Source of the DNA: Singulisphaera sp. GP187
Lineage (GTDB): Bacteria; Planctomycetota; Planctomycetia; Gemmatales; Gemmataceae
Reading direction: 5' to 3'
Assembly (NCBI GenBank): GCA_945905925.1
Contig: CAMDQN010000021.1
Location: 1-61,860 of the forward strand
DNA: 61,860 nt
The notes beneath the pieces are model-generated. The model was not told where the DNA came from. It did not search any database and worked only from the letters and a program-made list of their open reading frames with translations. Made by a program: the position numbers and the translations under genes. Shown piece by piece: positions 1 through 10,100 of the stretch; the stretch's first letter is position 1; each line of letters opens with the position of its first letter.

Positions 1-1431
1 GGTTATGAGATCATTAGCGAACTCGGGCGCGGCGGAATGGGCGTCGTGTACAAGGCCAAACAGGTCGCGCTGAACCGGACCGTTGCGCTGAAGATGCTAC
101 CGGGCAGCGCGTACGCCGAATCGCACGAACTGGCCCGGTTCCTGGCCGAAGCCGAAGCGGTCGCGGCCGTGCGCCACGCGCACGTCGTGCAGGTGTTCGA
201 GTCCGGGCAGTGCGCCGGCCGCCCGTACTTCGCGATGGAGCACCTCGGCGGCGGGTCGCTGGTGGAACTGATTCGTAAAACCGAGCGGCTCGCCCCGGCG
301 ACGGCCGCCGCGCTGTTGGAGAAGATCGCGCGCGGGGTCGCGGCCGCGCACGACCTGGGCATCGTCCACCGCGACATCAAGCCGCAGAACGTGCTCCTCG
401 ACGACGACGGCGAACCGAAGGTCACCGACTTCGGGCTGGCGAAGCGCGGCGGGCGCGCCGACCTGACCCAGACCGGGGCGGTCATGGGCACGCCGCACTA
501 TATGGCGCCCGAACAGGCCGCGGGGCGGACCAAGTTCGTCGGCCCCGCGGCCGACATCTACGCGCTCGGCGCGATCCTCTACGAGTGCCTGACCGGGCGC
601 ACGCCGTTCACCGCCGACGACACGGTGAGCCTGCTCGTCAAGGTGGTGGAGGACGAACCGCCGGCGATCCGCCGCCTGGCTCCCGGCGTGTCGCGCGACC
701 TGGAGGCGATCTGCTTGAAGTGCCTGCGCAAAGAACCGCACGCGCGGTACGCGACGGCCGAAGACCTGGCCGACGACCTCCGCCGGTTCCTGAACGGCGA
801 GTCGGTCACGGCCCGCGCCACGGGCGTGTTCGCGAAGATGGTCGGCGCGCTCGATCGCAGCGGAAAGGACATCGAGTTCACCGGGTACGCGAACGCGATG
901 TTTGGGTTCGCCGCCGTGACGCTGCTGGCGGCCGTCCTTCAAACGATGGCAACCGCGGGCGTGTTCCCCCTGTGGGTCGGACCCGCCGTTCAGCTCCCCC
1001 GGTTCGCGCTTTACATCGGAATCGTGTGGGTCGCGCGGCGCGGCGAGCTGCTGCCGCGCACCGCGACCGAGCGGCAGGTGTGGTCCATCGTTTGCGGCTA
1101 CGCGGTGGCTTGCTCCGGTGGGGCGATCGCGCTCCGCCTCGGCGCCGGCGCGAAATTGGGTGACGAGGTGGAATCGGTTCTGTACCTGCTCTACGCCACA
1201 CTCGCCGCGCTCACGTTCTTCGCTCTGGGCAGCGTGTCCTGGGGATGGTGCTACGGGTTCGGCGTGTTGTTCTTGGGCGCCGCGCTGCTCATCGCGGCCG
1301 CGCTGCCGTTCGCGCCGCTGGTGTTCGGCGTGACGTGGGCCGTCATCCTAGTGCTATTCGGGTGGCGCCTGCGCCGCCTCGCCCGCGGAGTGCAGCCTGC
1401 CGTCACGCGTACTTCTGAAACTCCGCCTTGA
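1..1431 (+). CDS. Ser/Thr protein kinase with C-terminal membrane segments (5' end outside window)
   Basis: The reading frame is open from base 1, so the N-terminus is missing. The first visible residues already form the glycine-rich loop (GRGGMGVVY), so only a short or regulatory N-terminal part can be lost. Numbering from the first visible codon, the ATP-binding lysine is K31 (VALK), the catalytic loop is HRDIKPQN with D125, the metal-binding DFG starts at D143, and the activation segment ends in GTPHYMAPEQ. All key residues of an active Hanks-type kinase are present. After about residue 270 the protein becomes strongly hydrophobic with several predicted transmembrane helices, so it is a membrane-anchored kinase. 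Its 3' end overlaps the convergent pckA by 29 bases. The substrate is unknown. Confidence 0.9.
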   Translation, partial: GYEIISELGRGGMGVVYKAKQVALNRTVALKMLPGSAYAESHELARFLAEAEAVAAVRHAHVVQVFESGQCAGRPYFAMEHLGGGSLVELIRKTERLAPATAAALLEKIARGVAAAHDLGIVHRDIKPQNVLLDDDGEPKVTDFGLAKRGGRADLTQTGAVMGTPHYMAPEQAAGRTKFVGPAADIYALGAILYECLTGRTPFTADDTVSLLVKVVEDEPPAIRRLAPGVSRDLEAICLKCLRKEPHARYATAEDLADDLRRFLNGESVTARATGVFAKMVGALDRSGKDIEFTGYANAMFGFAAVTLLAAVLQTMATAGVFPLWVGPAVQLPRFALYIGIVWVARRGELLPRTATERQVWSIVCGYAVACSGGAIALRLGAGAKLGDEVESVLYLLYATLAALTFFALGSVSWGWCYGFGVLFLGAALLIAAALPFAPLVFGVTWAVILVLFGWRLRRLARGVQPAVTRTSETPP

Positions 1432-2968
1432 AGCGGGCCGCCAACTCCTTCGCCTTCGCGTCGTAAGCGGACTTGTCGGTCCACGCGTCGCGCGGGCGGA
1501 GTACCGTGTCCGGTACGCCGGGACAGGTCGCGGGAACCGCCAAGCCGAACACCGGGTCCGGCGCGAACGGTACGTCCTTGAGTTGCCCCGTGAGCGCGGC
1601 CCGAAGCAGAGCGCGCGTGTGCGCGAGACTCATTCGCTTGCCCGTGCCGAACGCCCCGCCGGTCCAGCCGGTGTTCACCAGCCACACCGGGACGCCGTGG
1701 CGCTCCAGCTTCTCCTTGAGCATCGCGGCGTAGCGCTTCGGCGGGAGCGGCAGGAACGGCTTCGCGAAGCACGTGCTGAACTCCGGTGCCGGTTCCGTGA
1801 CGCCGACCTCCGTGCCCGGAATCTTCGCGGTGTAGCCGCAGAGGAAGTATTCCACCGCTTGATCCGGCGTGAGCTTTGCCAGCGGCGGGAGCACGCCGAA
1901 CGCGTCGCACGTCAGGAAGAACACGTTCTTCGGGTGCCCGCCGACGCCGGACAGTTCGCAGCCCGGGATGAAGTCCACCGGGTACGCGGCCCGCGTATTC
2001 TCCGTGTACTGCTTGCTGTCGAAGTTCGGCTTGCGCGAGAGCAGATCGACCGGCACGTTCTCCAGAACGCACCCGAACTTGATCGCGTTCCAGATTTGCG
2101 GTTCGCCCGCGAGCGAGAGCTTGATGGTCTTCGCGTAGCAGCCGCCCTCGATGTTGAAGACGCCGGTTTCGCTCCACCCGTGTTCGTCGTCGCCAATGAG
2201 CTTGCGTTCCGTGTCGGCGCTGAGCGTGGTCTTGCCGGTCCCCGACAGCCCGAAAAAGAGCGCGACGTCGTTGTTTGCCCCGACGTTCGCGGAGCAGTGC
2301 ATCGGGAACACGCCCTTCTGCGGGAGCAGGTAGTTCATCACCGTGAACACGGACTTCTTGATCTCGCCCGCGTAATGCGTGCCGCACGCGACCACCAGCT
2401 TCTGCTCGAAGCTGATCGCGAGGCACGTCTCGGACTTGGTGCCGTCGCGGGCCGGGTCGGCGTGGAAGTCGCACGCGTGCAGGATGGTCCATTCCGGCGT
2501 GAAGCCCCGCAGTTGCTCCGGCGTCGGCCGCAGGAACAAACAGCGTGCGAAGAGCGAGTGCCACGCCTTCTCGGTGACGACGCGAATCGGCAGCCGGTGT
2601 TTCGGGTCGGCTGCAGCGAACCCGTCGAAGACGAACAGTTCGCGGTTCTGGAGGTACGCTCGCGCAAGGTCGCGTAGGCGACTGAACGCTTCGGGCGCCA
2701 TGGGTTGGTTCGCGGTCCAGTCGATCTGATCCGCGACGAGCGGTTCCTTGACGGTGAACTTGTCTTTGGGGGAGCGCCCGGTGCGTTTCCCGGTGTACGC
2801 GACGACCGCGCCGAGGTCGGTGAGCAGCGCCTCTTCGCGCCGGACCGCGTGTTCGGTGAGCGCCGCAGGCGAGAGATTCGCCCAGACGCGGCCCAGATGC
2901 CCAATGCCAAGTGTGGCGGGGTCGAAGCCGGGTACTTCGTCGAGAGCGGTTTCGGCGGGAGAAGACAT
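1403..2968 (-). CDS. pckA: Phosphoenolpyruvate carboxykinase (ATP)
   Basis: This 521-residue protein should catalyse oxaloacetate + ATP to PEP + CO2 + ADP, the first committed step of gluconeogenesis, in the cytoplasm. It carries the phosphate-binding loop GLSGTGKTTLSAD near residues 240-252 and the downstream metal/substrate region GDDEHGWSETGVFNIEGG. The N-terminal segment TGKRTGRSPKDKF is characteristic of the ATP-dependent family. Length matches the family (about 520-540). The start at 2968 is supported by a GGAGG ribosome site 8 bases upstream. It is transcribed alone and converges on the kinase at its 3' end. Confidence 0.95.
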   Translation of the reverse strand: MSSPAETALDEVPGFDPATLGIGHLGRVWANLSPAALTEHAVRREEALLTDLGAVVAYTGKRTGRSPKDKFTVKEPLVADQIDWTANQPMAPEAFSRLRDLARAYLQNRELFVFDGFAAADPKHRLPIRVVTEKAWHSLFARCLFLRPTPEQLRGFTPEWTILHACDFHADPARDGTKSETCLAISFEQKLVVACGTHYAGEIKKSVFTVMNYLLPQKGVFPMHCSANVGANNDVALFFGLSGTGKTTLSADTERKLIGDDEHGWSETGVFNIEGGCYAKTIKLSLAGEPQIWNAIKFGCVLENVPVDLLSRKPNFDSKQYTENTRAAYPVDFIPGCELSGVGGHPKNVFFLTCDAFGVLPPLAKLTPDQAVEYFLCGYTAKIPGTEVGVTEPAPEFSTCFAKPFLPLPPKRYAAMLKEKLERHGVPVWLVNTGWTGGAFGTGKRMSLAHTRALLRAALTGQLKDVPFAPDPVFGLAVPATCPGVPDTVLRPRDAWTDKSAYDAKAKELAARFKAEFQKYA

Positions 2969-3043
2969 GGCGGTCCTCCGCGCCCCGCGGCTCGCTGGGG
3001 CAGAGCGGCATTGTAGCCAAATGAGGAAATTGGCGAACCGATG

Positions 3044-3461
3044 CTATTCGTCAATCAGTTCGCGCCAGGTGATGCTCAGAATGTGCAGCGCGGTCTCGTC
3101 CTGCGAGTACCTGAAAATAATGGTGAAGAACCAGTGCGTCCCGCCGAAGCCGACGGCGTTGAAGTGGAACAACTGACCACGGGGCGATCGGCTCGCTCCA
3201 CGAAGTCGGCGAGGCCGCCAGCGCGGACGGTTTCTTCCGGACGACATCAATGAACTCGTCCGGCAACTCGTCAAAGTGGCGGTTCGCCTTGGGGTGAGCG
3301 GCAGTTGGTAACTTACGACCGAGTTCGACCCGTTGGCCCGCGGTGAGTACGGCCCCGCTGCGCTGCGCAATGAACTTGAGCAGCGCGTCGGTCATCTCGC
3401 TCCACGTTGCGCCGTCCGGCAGCGCCTCGACCGCTTTCAGCAAGGTCTGCTCGTCGGACAT
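3044..3461 (-). pseudogene. Toxin/antitoxin-like locus, apparently frameshifted
   Basis: An ATG at 3461 is preceded by a good GGAGGA ribosome site and opens a frame starting MSDEQTLLKAVEALPDGATW that reads to 3051. Its first 80 or so residues look like a normal small protein. The tail in this frame is arginine-rich and looks out of frame. In another frame the segment 3180-3044 encodes a protein-like C-terminus (LFHFNAVGFGG, then FRYSQDETALHILSI) ending at TAG 3044-3046, which resembles the end of a RelE/ParE-type toxin. I infer an antitoxin-like N-terminus joined to a decayed toxin C-terminus through one or more frameshifts around 3180-3260. The family assignment is tentative; two overlapping intact small genes remain possible. 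Confidence 0.4.
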
Positions 3462-3520
3462 CGGAAGTCCTCCTGTCGGGATGCCCTTACGATACCACAC
3501 GCCACGCGCGTGCGGAAAGT

Positions 3521-3564
3521 GAAACGACGCGAGCCGGGGGCTCGTCCGCGGCTCGCGTCGTTTC
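3521..3564 (-). terminator. 15-bp perfect hairpin downstream of clpB
   Basis: The arms GAAACGACGCGAGCC (3521-3535) and GGCTCGCGTCGTTTC (3550-3564) are perfectly complementary with a 14-base loop. It lies 10 bases past the clpB stop codon. There is no long U tract, so the terminator role is inferred from position. Confidence 0.6.
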
Positions 3565-3573
3565 GCGCTCGTC

Positions 3574-6189
3574 TTACGCCATCGTTTCGGGGTTGGTCGC
3601 GATGAACGTGAGCGCGTCGTGCAACACGTCGTAGTCCACCATCACCGTGCCGCCGTCGGTGATCTCGCCCTTCAGCAGCATCCGTGCGAGCGGCGTTTCC
3701 ACTTTCTTCTGGATCGTGCGCTTCAACGGGCGCGCGCCATACGCGGGGTCGTAGCCGACGTGGACGACGTGCGCCTTCGCCGCGTCCGTCAGCGCCAGCG
3801 TGATCTTCCGCTCGGCGAGCCGCTTCCGCAGGTTGGTCAGTTGAATCTCGACGATCTTCGTGAGGTCCGCTTCGGTGAGCGTGTGGAACACGATGATCTC
3901 GTCCACGCGGTTCAGGAACTCTGGTCGGAAGCCCTTGCGGAGTTCTTCCAGCACTGCCGACTTCATGCGGTCGTACACCTCGCCGATGTGCGACCCCTTG
4001 TACTGGAGGATGCGCTGGCTGCCGACGTTCGATGTCATCACGACAATGGTGTTCTTGAAGTCCACAGTGCGCCCCTGTCCGTCCGTGAGCCGACCGTCGT
4101 CGAGCACTTGCAGCAGCGTGTTGAACACGTCTGGGTGCGCCTTCTCGATCTCGTCGAACAGCACCACGCTGTACGGGCGGCGCCTCACCGCTTCCGTGAG
4201 TTGGCCCCCTTCGTCGTACCCAACGTAGCCTGGCGGTGCGCCCACGAGCCGCGAAACGGTGTGCTTCTCCTGATACTCGCTCATGTCGATGCGGATCATC
4301 GCCTTTTCGTCGTCGAAGAGGAACTCCGCGAGCGCGCGAGCGAGTTCGGTTTTGCCGACACCCGTTGGACCCAGGAAGATGGAACTGCCAATGGGCCGGT
4401 TCGGGTCTTTCAGGCCGCTGCGCGCGCGGACCACCGCTTCGCCCACCGCTTGTACCGCTTCGTTTTGGCCGATCACGCGCTTGTGCAACTCGTCTTCGAG
4501 GTGAAGCAGTTTTTGCTTCTCGCCTTCCAGCAACCGCGACACCGGCACACCGGTCCACCGACTCACGACCGCCGCGATTTCTTCCTCGCCCACCTCCTCT
4601 TTGATAAGCTTGTTCGCCCGGTCGCGTGAGGAGTAAGCCTCCGCGCTCGCAAGCTTCTTTTCGAGGTCCGGTAACTTGCCGTACTGAAGCTCCGCAGCGC
4701 GTGTGAAGTCGGCGGCTCGCTGCGCCCGTTCGATGTCGAGCTTCGTCTGTTCGAGTTGTTCGCGCACGGCTTGCACTTGCTGAACGGCTTGCTTTTCCGC
4801 CTGCCACCGGGCTTTGAGGGCGTCGGCGTCGGCTTTCAGGTTGCCGAGTTCGTGTTCGAGCTTTTCGAGCCGGTCTTTTGACGCGCGATCGGTTTCTTTC
4901 TTGAGGGCTTCGCGCTCGATCTCTAATTGCATCACGCGGCGGCTGAGTTCGTCCAACTCCGTCGGCATACTGTCGATCTCGGTGCGCAACTTCGCGGCCG
5001 ATTCGTCCATCAAGTCGATGGCCTTGTCCGGTAGGAACCGGTCCGAGATGTAGCGGTTCGACAGCACTGCGGCCGACACCAGCGCCGCGTCTTTGATTCG
5101 CACCCCGTGGTGAACTTCATACCGCTCCTTCAGTCCGCGAAGGATGCTGATGGTGTCTTCGACCGACGGTTCGCCTACGAACACTGGCTGGAAACGGCGT
5201 TCGAGGGCCGCGTCCTTCTCGACGTGCTGCCGGTACTCGTCGAGCGTGGTCGCACCGATGCAGTGCAACTCGCCGCGCGCGAGCAGCGGCTTCAGCAGGT
5301 TGCCGGCATCCATTGCGCCTTCGCTCTTGCCCGCGCCGACGATGGTGTGCATCTCGTCGATGAACAGAATGATCCGGCCTTCCGAGGAAGTCACTTCCTT
5401 CAAGACTGCCTTGAGACGCTCCTCGAACTCGCCGCGATACTTCGCCCCCGCGATGAGTGCGCCCATGTCGAGCGCGACGATCATCTTTTCTTTCAGTCCT
5501 TCGGGCACGTCGCCGCGAACGATGCGCTGCGCGAGTCCTTCGACCACAGCGGTTTTACCCACGCCGGGTTCGCCGATGAGTACGGGGTTGTTCTTGGTGC
5601 GCCGCGACAGCACCTGCATGACGCGGCGAATCTCCTCGTCGCGCCCGATGACCGGGTCGAGTTTGCCGCGCTGCGCGAGTTGCGTGAGGTCGCGGCCGTA
5701 CTTCTCCAGCGCCTGATAGGTTTCTTCGGGGTTTTGCGACGTGACGCGCTGGCTGCCGCGCACTTCCTTCAGCGCCGTGATTAAGCGGTCGCGTGTGAGG
5801 CCGAACTCGCGGAGCGCATGGCCCGCGGTGCCGGTGTCGTCTGTCGCGGCGAGCAGCAGGTGTTCGACCGAGACGTACTCGTCCTTCAACTTCTTCGCTT
5901 CCGTCTCGGCTGCGTCGATGAGCTTGACGAGGCGCTGCGCGAGCCGCGGTTCGGCGTTCGTGCCGGTCACGCGGGGCAGTTTCTCCAACTCGCGCTGAAC
6001 CTTGATCGTGACGGCGTCGACCGACACGCCGGCCTTCGCCAGAATCGCCGCTGTCAGACCTTTCTCCTGGTCGAGCAATGACAGGAGGGCGTGTTCGACG
6101 TCGATTTGCTGGTGGTTGAATCGGGCCGCGAGTTTCCGCGCACCGGCGAGCGCCTGTTGCGCCTTCTCGGTGAACTGATTCAGGTCCAT
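3574..6189 (-). CDS. clpB: ATP-dependent disaggregase chaperone ClpB
   Basis: This 871-residue Hsp100 protein forms hexamers that pull aggregated proteins apart with DnaK in the cytoplasm. Domains in order: an N-terminal Clp repeat domain (starting [20 protein letters not shown]), first AAA+ module with Walker A GEPGVGKT near residue 206, a long coiled-coil middle domain (about 410-530) that separates ClpB from ClpA and ClpC, and a second AAA+ module with GPTGVGKT near residue 608. The arginine-finger region ([13 protein letters not shown]) and C-terminal D2 small domain are complete. Length fits the family. A ribosome site AAGGAAG precedes the ATG. No CIRCE-type operator was seen upstream. 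Confidence 0.97.
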   Translation of the reverse strand: MDLNQFTEKAQQALAGARKLAARFNHQQIDVEHALLSLLDQEKGLTAAILAKAGVSVDAVTIKVQRELEKLPRVTGTNAEPRLAQRLVKLIDAAETEAKKLKDEYVSVEHLLLAATDDTGTAGHALREFGLTRDRLITALKEVRGSQRVTSQNPEETYQALEKYGRDLTQLAQRGKLDPVIGRDEEIRRVMQVLSRRTKNNPVLIGEPGVGKTAVVEGLAQRIVRGDVPEGLKEKMIVALDMGALIAGAKYRGEFEERLKAVLKEVTSSEGRIILFIDEMHTIVGAGKSEGAMDAGNLLKPLLARGELHCIGATTLDEYRQHVEKDAALERRFQPVFVGEPSVEDTISILRGLKERYEVHHGVRIKDAALVSAAVLSNRYISDRFLPDKAIDLMDESAAKLRTEIDSMPTELDELSRRVMQLEIEREALKKETDRASKDRLEKLEHELGNLKADADALKARWQAEKQAVQQVQAVREQLEQTKLDIERAQRAADFTRAAELQYGKLPDLEKKLASAEAYSSRDRANKLIKEEVGEEEIAAVVSRWTGVPVSRLLEGEKQKLLHLEDELHKRVIGQNEAVQAVGEAVVRARSGLKDPNRPIGSSIFLGPTGVGKTELARALAEFLFDDEKAMIRIDMSEYQEKHTVSRLVGAPPGYVGYDEGGQLTEAVRRRPYSVVLFDEIEKAHPDVFNTLLQVLDDGRLTDGQGRTVDFKNTIVVMTSNVGSQRILQYKGSHIGEVYDRMKSAVLEELRKGFRPEFLNRVDEIIVFHTLTEADLTKIVEIQLTNLRKRLAERKITLALTDAAKAHVVHVGYDPAYGARPLKRTIQKKVETPLARMLLKGEITDGGTVMVDYDVLHDALTFIATNPETMA

Positions 6190-6280
6190 GTGTTTGCTTC
6201 CTTTGAACTTGCCTCCGGGATATGTGGAGGCGGCCGTCGCACATTAGAGAGATGCGGGGCGGAATGGATTCTGGCTCGCA

Positions 6281-6367
6281 GAACCCCTCCCCAACCCCTC
6301 CCCTGAGAAGGGAGGGGCTAAATGCTGAAGCCCCTCCCTTCTCAGGGGAGGGGTTGGGGAGGGGTTC
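6281..6367. repeat. C/G-rich palindromic repeat, copy 1 (intergenic)
   Basis: Two perfectly complementary 39-base arms (6281-6319 and 6329-6367) flank a 9-base loop. Each arm contains CCCCTCCC and GGGGAGGGG blocks that can also fold locally. The right arm ends one base beyond the stop codon of the HD-domain gene, so it could act as that gene's terminator. The same arm core recurs at 23813, 34663 and 42924, with a variant core at 24738 and a solo arm at 49155. Confidence 0.9.
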
Positions 6368-6368
6368 T

Positions 6369-7019
6369 TCACCCGCCTTGCAATCGCGCCAACTCTTCGC
6401 GCAAGTTCGCCCGCGCGCGCTGTTCACCTTCCTCGAACAGAAGTTGCGAGTGGTACAACCGCGGCGCCGCGAGGAACTTCGTGAGGACGTTTGCACGGCC
6501 GACACGGTACTCCGCGTCCGGCACCCACGCGTATTCCTTGCGAATGTCCGTCGCGTAGCGGGCGTAGCGCTCTTCCGAGGCGCCCAAAATCGCGAGGTCG
6601 GTGTCGAGTAGCACGCGCGTGTCGCGATCCGCAGGTGGGTCGGCCGCGTGCGAAGTGGCCCAGATCATCCGCACGATGCGGTCGATCGCGGAAGCCGGCA
6701 CGCCGATCGGTCCGAGTAGATCGACCGCGAGTTCGCCACTGCGGTGTTCGTTGTCCTTCGCGCGCGAGTCGTACACCGCGTCGTGGAACCACACCGCCAT
6801 TTGTAACGCGTTCGGGTCTTCGATCGTCGCGGAAAGACGCTCAACCACGCGAAACATTTCGCCGATGTGTTCGAGGTTGTGGTAGAACCGCTCCGGGCTG
6901 GTGTACGCGGCTACGAGCACGTCGAACGCGGGGTACGCGTCCGCGGGGCCGACGCGATACCGCTCCAGGGTTCTCACCCAGCCCTTCTGCATCGACTCCA
7001 ACCGTTCGGGTGAGACCAT
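6369..7019 (-). CDS. HD-superfamily metal-dependent phosphohydrolase (COG4339-like)
   Basis: The 216-residue protein has the pattern of the predicted HD phosphohydrolases of the COG4339 type. The metal-binding motifs are YHNLEHI near residue 47, WFHDAVYD near residue 78 containing the paired His-Asp, and a later DTDLAILG aspartate near residue 146. The substrate is unknown; relatives are often described as nucleotide or pyrophosphate hydrolases. It reads away from the large membrane protein at 7137, sharing a 117-base divergent promoter region with it. Its stop codon abuts a long palindromic repeat. Confidence 0.8.
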   Translation of the reverse strand: MVSPERLESMQKGWVRTLERYRVGPADAYPAFDVLVAAYTSPERFYHNLEHIGEMFRVVERLSATIEDPNALQMAVWFHDAVYDSRAKDNEHRSGELAVDLLGPIGVPASAIDRIVRMIWATSHAADPPADRDTRVLLDTDLAILGASEERYARYATDIRKEYAWVPDAEYRVGRANVLTKFLAAPRLYHSQLLFEEGEQRARANLREELARLQGG

Positions 7020-7136
7020 GACGGGTTAACGGCTCCGGGTGGTGCTTGCCGCGGGCGGATGCTCGCGGGTATAGTTTAGTCACACTTTCGCGCGCGTCTC
7101 GCGGTATGATTCGGAAGCCGGTTCTTCGGAGCGCTG

Positions 7137-10100
7137 ATGGCCGTCGCACTCCCGCACGCCCTCGAACAGCGGCTCGCCGCACTGGTGCCGCGCGTCCGGA
7201 CCCAGCGTGTGGTCCGCGGACTGAGCCTGTGTATCATCGCGGCGGTCGTGGCCACCACGTTCGTTCTACTGCTCGACGCGCTCTTCACACTCCCCGCGAT
7301 CGCGCGCGGGCTGTTCATCGCGGTATGGGTCACGGCCCTCGGCGTCCTCGTGTGGCAGTTGGTCCTGCGCCCGTGGCACGCCGACATTTCCCTTTCCGAT
7401 GTCGCGGGTGAACTGGCAAAGCGGCTCCCGGAACTGGCGGAGCGTCTCGGGGCGGTCGTCGGTGAACCGCACGAGGGAACGTCAGACGCGGTGCGCGCCG
7501 CCCTTGCCGAAGACGCGAACCGGCGAGCCAAGGCGGTTGACTTCGCGCGGGCCGTACCCACCTACCCGGCCAAACTGCGCGTGTGCGGCTCTCTCATTGC
7601 CCTTCTCGGCTTTCTGATCGTCGCGGGTCTCGTTCCCAACGGCGCGGACCGGTTGCGGCGCGTGACGATGCCGTGGGCTCGCCCAGCATCCGTGGGTGTT
7701 CGCGTCATCGTCACGTCCGGCGAACCGGTGGTGAAACGCGGCGGCCCCGTTACGCTGACCGCCTACGCCGAGAAGATCGACTCGCGGGCGCTCGCACCCG
7801 ACGGCGCCGTGCTGATTTACCGCGACCGGCCCGACGCGCCCGAACACCGGCTCTCGATGAGCGCCGACGGTGCCGGGGCGTTGCACGTCACGCGCCCGGA
7901 GGTAAACGGCGACTTCGAGTACCGCGTGCAGATCAGCGGCGCGACGAGCGAGTGGTTCCGCGTGACCGCGCTCGACGCGGTCGAACTCGCCGACGGAACG
8001 CGAATCGAAATCATTCCGCCGGCGTACGCTCGGCGAGCGAAGTCGACGCGAGACTTCAGTCTTCTCGACAGTGTACTTGAGCACAGCGACATCACCCTTC
8101 ACCTGAAATTCACGCGTCCGGCGGCGTCCGTACATCTCGACTTCCAACCGAACAGCGACGCCAGAGCGTTCTCGCCGACACTTGAACTCAGCCCGGACCG
8201 CCTGAGCGCGACAGCGACGATCCGCGCCCTCCACAGCGGCGTGCTGCGGCTCGCGATGGTCAACGACGTTGACGGCAAGAAGCTCCGCACTGCGGCGGCT
8301 ATTGATGTGCGAGTCTGGCCGGACCGGGCGCCGTGGTTTGAAGAGGTGTCCGGTGTGTCGCCGCGCCCGCGAGACGCACGCCCGGGGGCGCGCGTTCCCA
8401 TCCGCATCGTCGCACGCGACGATATGAGTGTTTCCACAGTTGTTGTGGAATACGTCCTCGATTCGTTCGACTCGCGCACCGAGCAAATGCCGATTCCGCT
8501 GACAAACGCGGGAACCGTGCGCGCGACTGGCCGCCTCGACTTCGATCTCACAGGCAAAGGCGGTGAAGGCGCGACAGTCCGGGTCCGCGTGCGGATCACC
8601 GACAACCGCAGTGCGGACGATCCGAAACTCGCGCCGCAAGAAGCGTTCTACCCCGCGACCGGGTGGAGCGAACTGCGCATCTCCGCGACCGCGCCGCCGC
8701 TCGAAGAGCAAGACATCGCAGGTCAGCGCGACGCGTTCCACGAGAGCGGCGATGCCGCGCGGCGCGCGGTGCGCGAAGCCGCTGAGCTGGTTTTGGCGGT
8801 GTCCGCGCGCACCGTTGGGGGCGCGCTTGCGGTCGATGACACGGCGCGCCTGTACAACGCGCGCGAACGGATCAAGCGCGCGAAGGAGGTGCTGCACGAT
8901 CTCGGCCGCGACGCCGCGCTAGCGCCCGAACTGCGCCCGCTCGCGACCACGGTTCGCGAGATCGCCGACCGCGAGTTGAAGAGCGCCGAGGACGCGACAC
9001 TCAAGGTCGAAGCCGACGAAACCGGTCGCGCCGATGCGTTCGCGTTCGCGGTCAAGCAACTCGGGGAATCAGGCGACAAACTCGATGCGGTTCTCGTGCG
9101 CAACGCGAACCTCGCGCGCGCGCGCCTCGACCGCGCGAAGCTCGGCGCGCTCGCACGCGATCAGGACGCGCTCGCCGCTGCCGCGAAGACCGGTGGGAAC
9201 GAACTACTCGCGCGCCAACAAGAGTTACTCGCGCGCCAGCGAACGATTCTCGCGGAGAGCGAACCGCTCCGGCTCGCGGCGGAGGGCGCGAAGGGTAACG
9301 AAGCGCGTCGGCTCGCGCTCGCAATCACCGAACTTTCCGCGCTGCTGGGTGATCTGGACACCGCGACGAAGCGGACCGCGACCGACGCCCGTGACACGCT
9401 TGTCGCCGCCATCGCGAGCGATCAGGAATCGCTCACGGCCCGCGCCGTGAAACTGTTCGTTGCGCTCGATACTGCGGCGCGACTCGCAGGCGTTGCACCG
9501 CCGAAACTCGATGACTTCCGCCGCGTCGCGGACCTCGCCGCGGTCGGAAAGACGGTCGAAGCGCTCACCGAACTGGAGAAGCAGGCGCAGGCGCTCGAAC
9601 GGATCGCGGCCGAGTTCGACCTGTGGGCCACCGACCGCACCGACCCCAAGAAGGCCGCAGTGCAGCTCGCGCGCTGGCAAGACGACCTGCTCGCGCGGCT
9701 CCGCACGGCGACGAAGGCCACCGAGTTCGACAAACTCGCGGAAGAGTTGAAGACCGCATTCCGCACCGAGCAGAAGGCGCTTCACGCGGCGCTCGCGCTG
9801 CTCGCGATTCCACTCGATGTGGTGGTGAAGGCGGCGCGCGACAACGCCGCGATCCACACGGGCGCCGCGCACGGCTTCCTTTCCAACGACGGGAGCGGCG
9901 CGGAGACCGCGATGAAGTTCGCCGTCGATTCGCTGAACCGGCTCGCGGACAACACGCCTTCGGTCGCGGTCCGGCTCGCGGCGACCCTCCGCGCGTTCGA
10001 CAAGTTCAAATCGGATCAGGAAGGAATCACGAAGGACGCCGAGAAGGCTCTGCGCGGCCACGATGCACAGGCACCCGCGCCCGCGACGGTCGCCGGGTTC

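Noticed and set aside
97-942. Long antisense frames opposite the first kinase, and similar ones opposite most genes.
   Set aside because: They are Arg/Gly/Ala-rich shadows of real genes caused by high GC at the third codon position.
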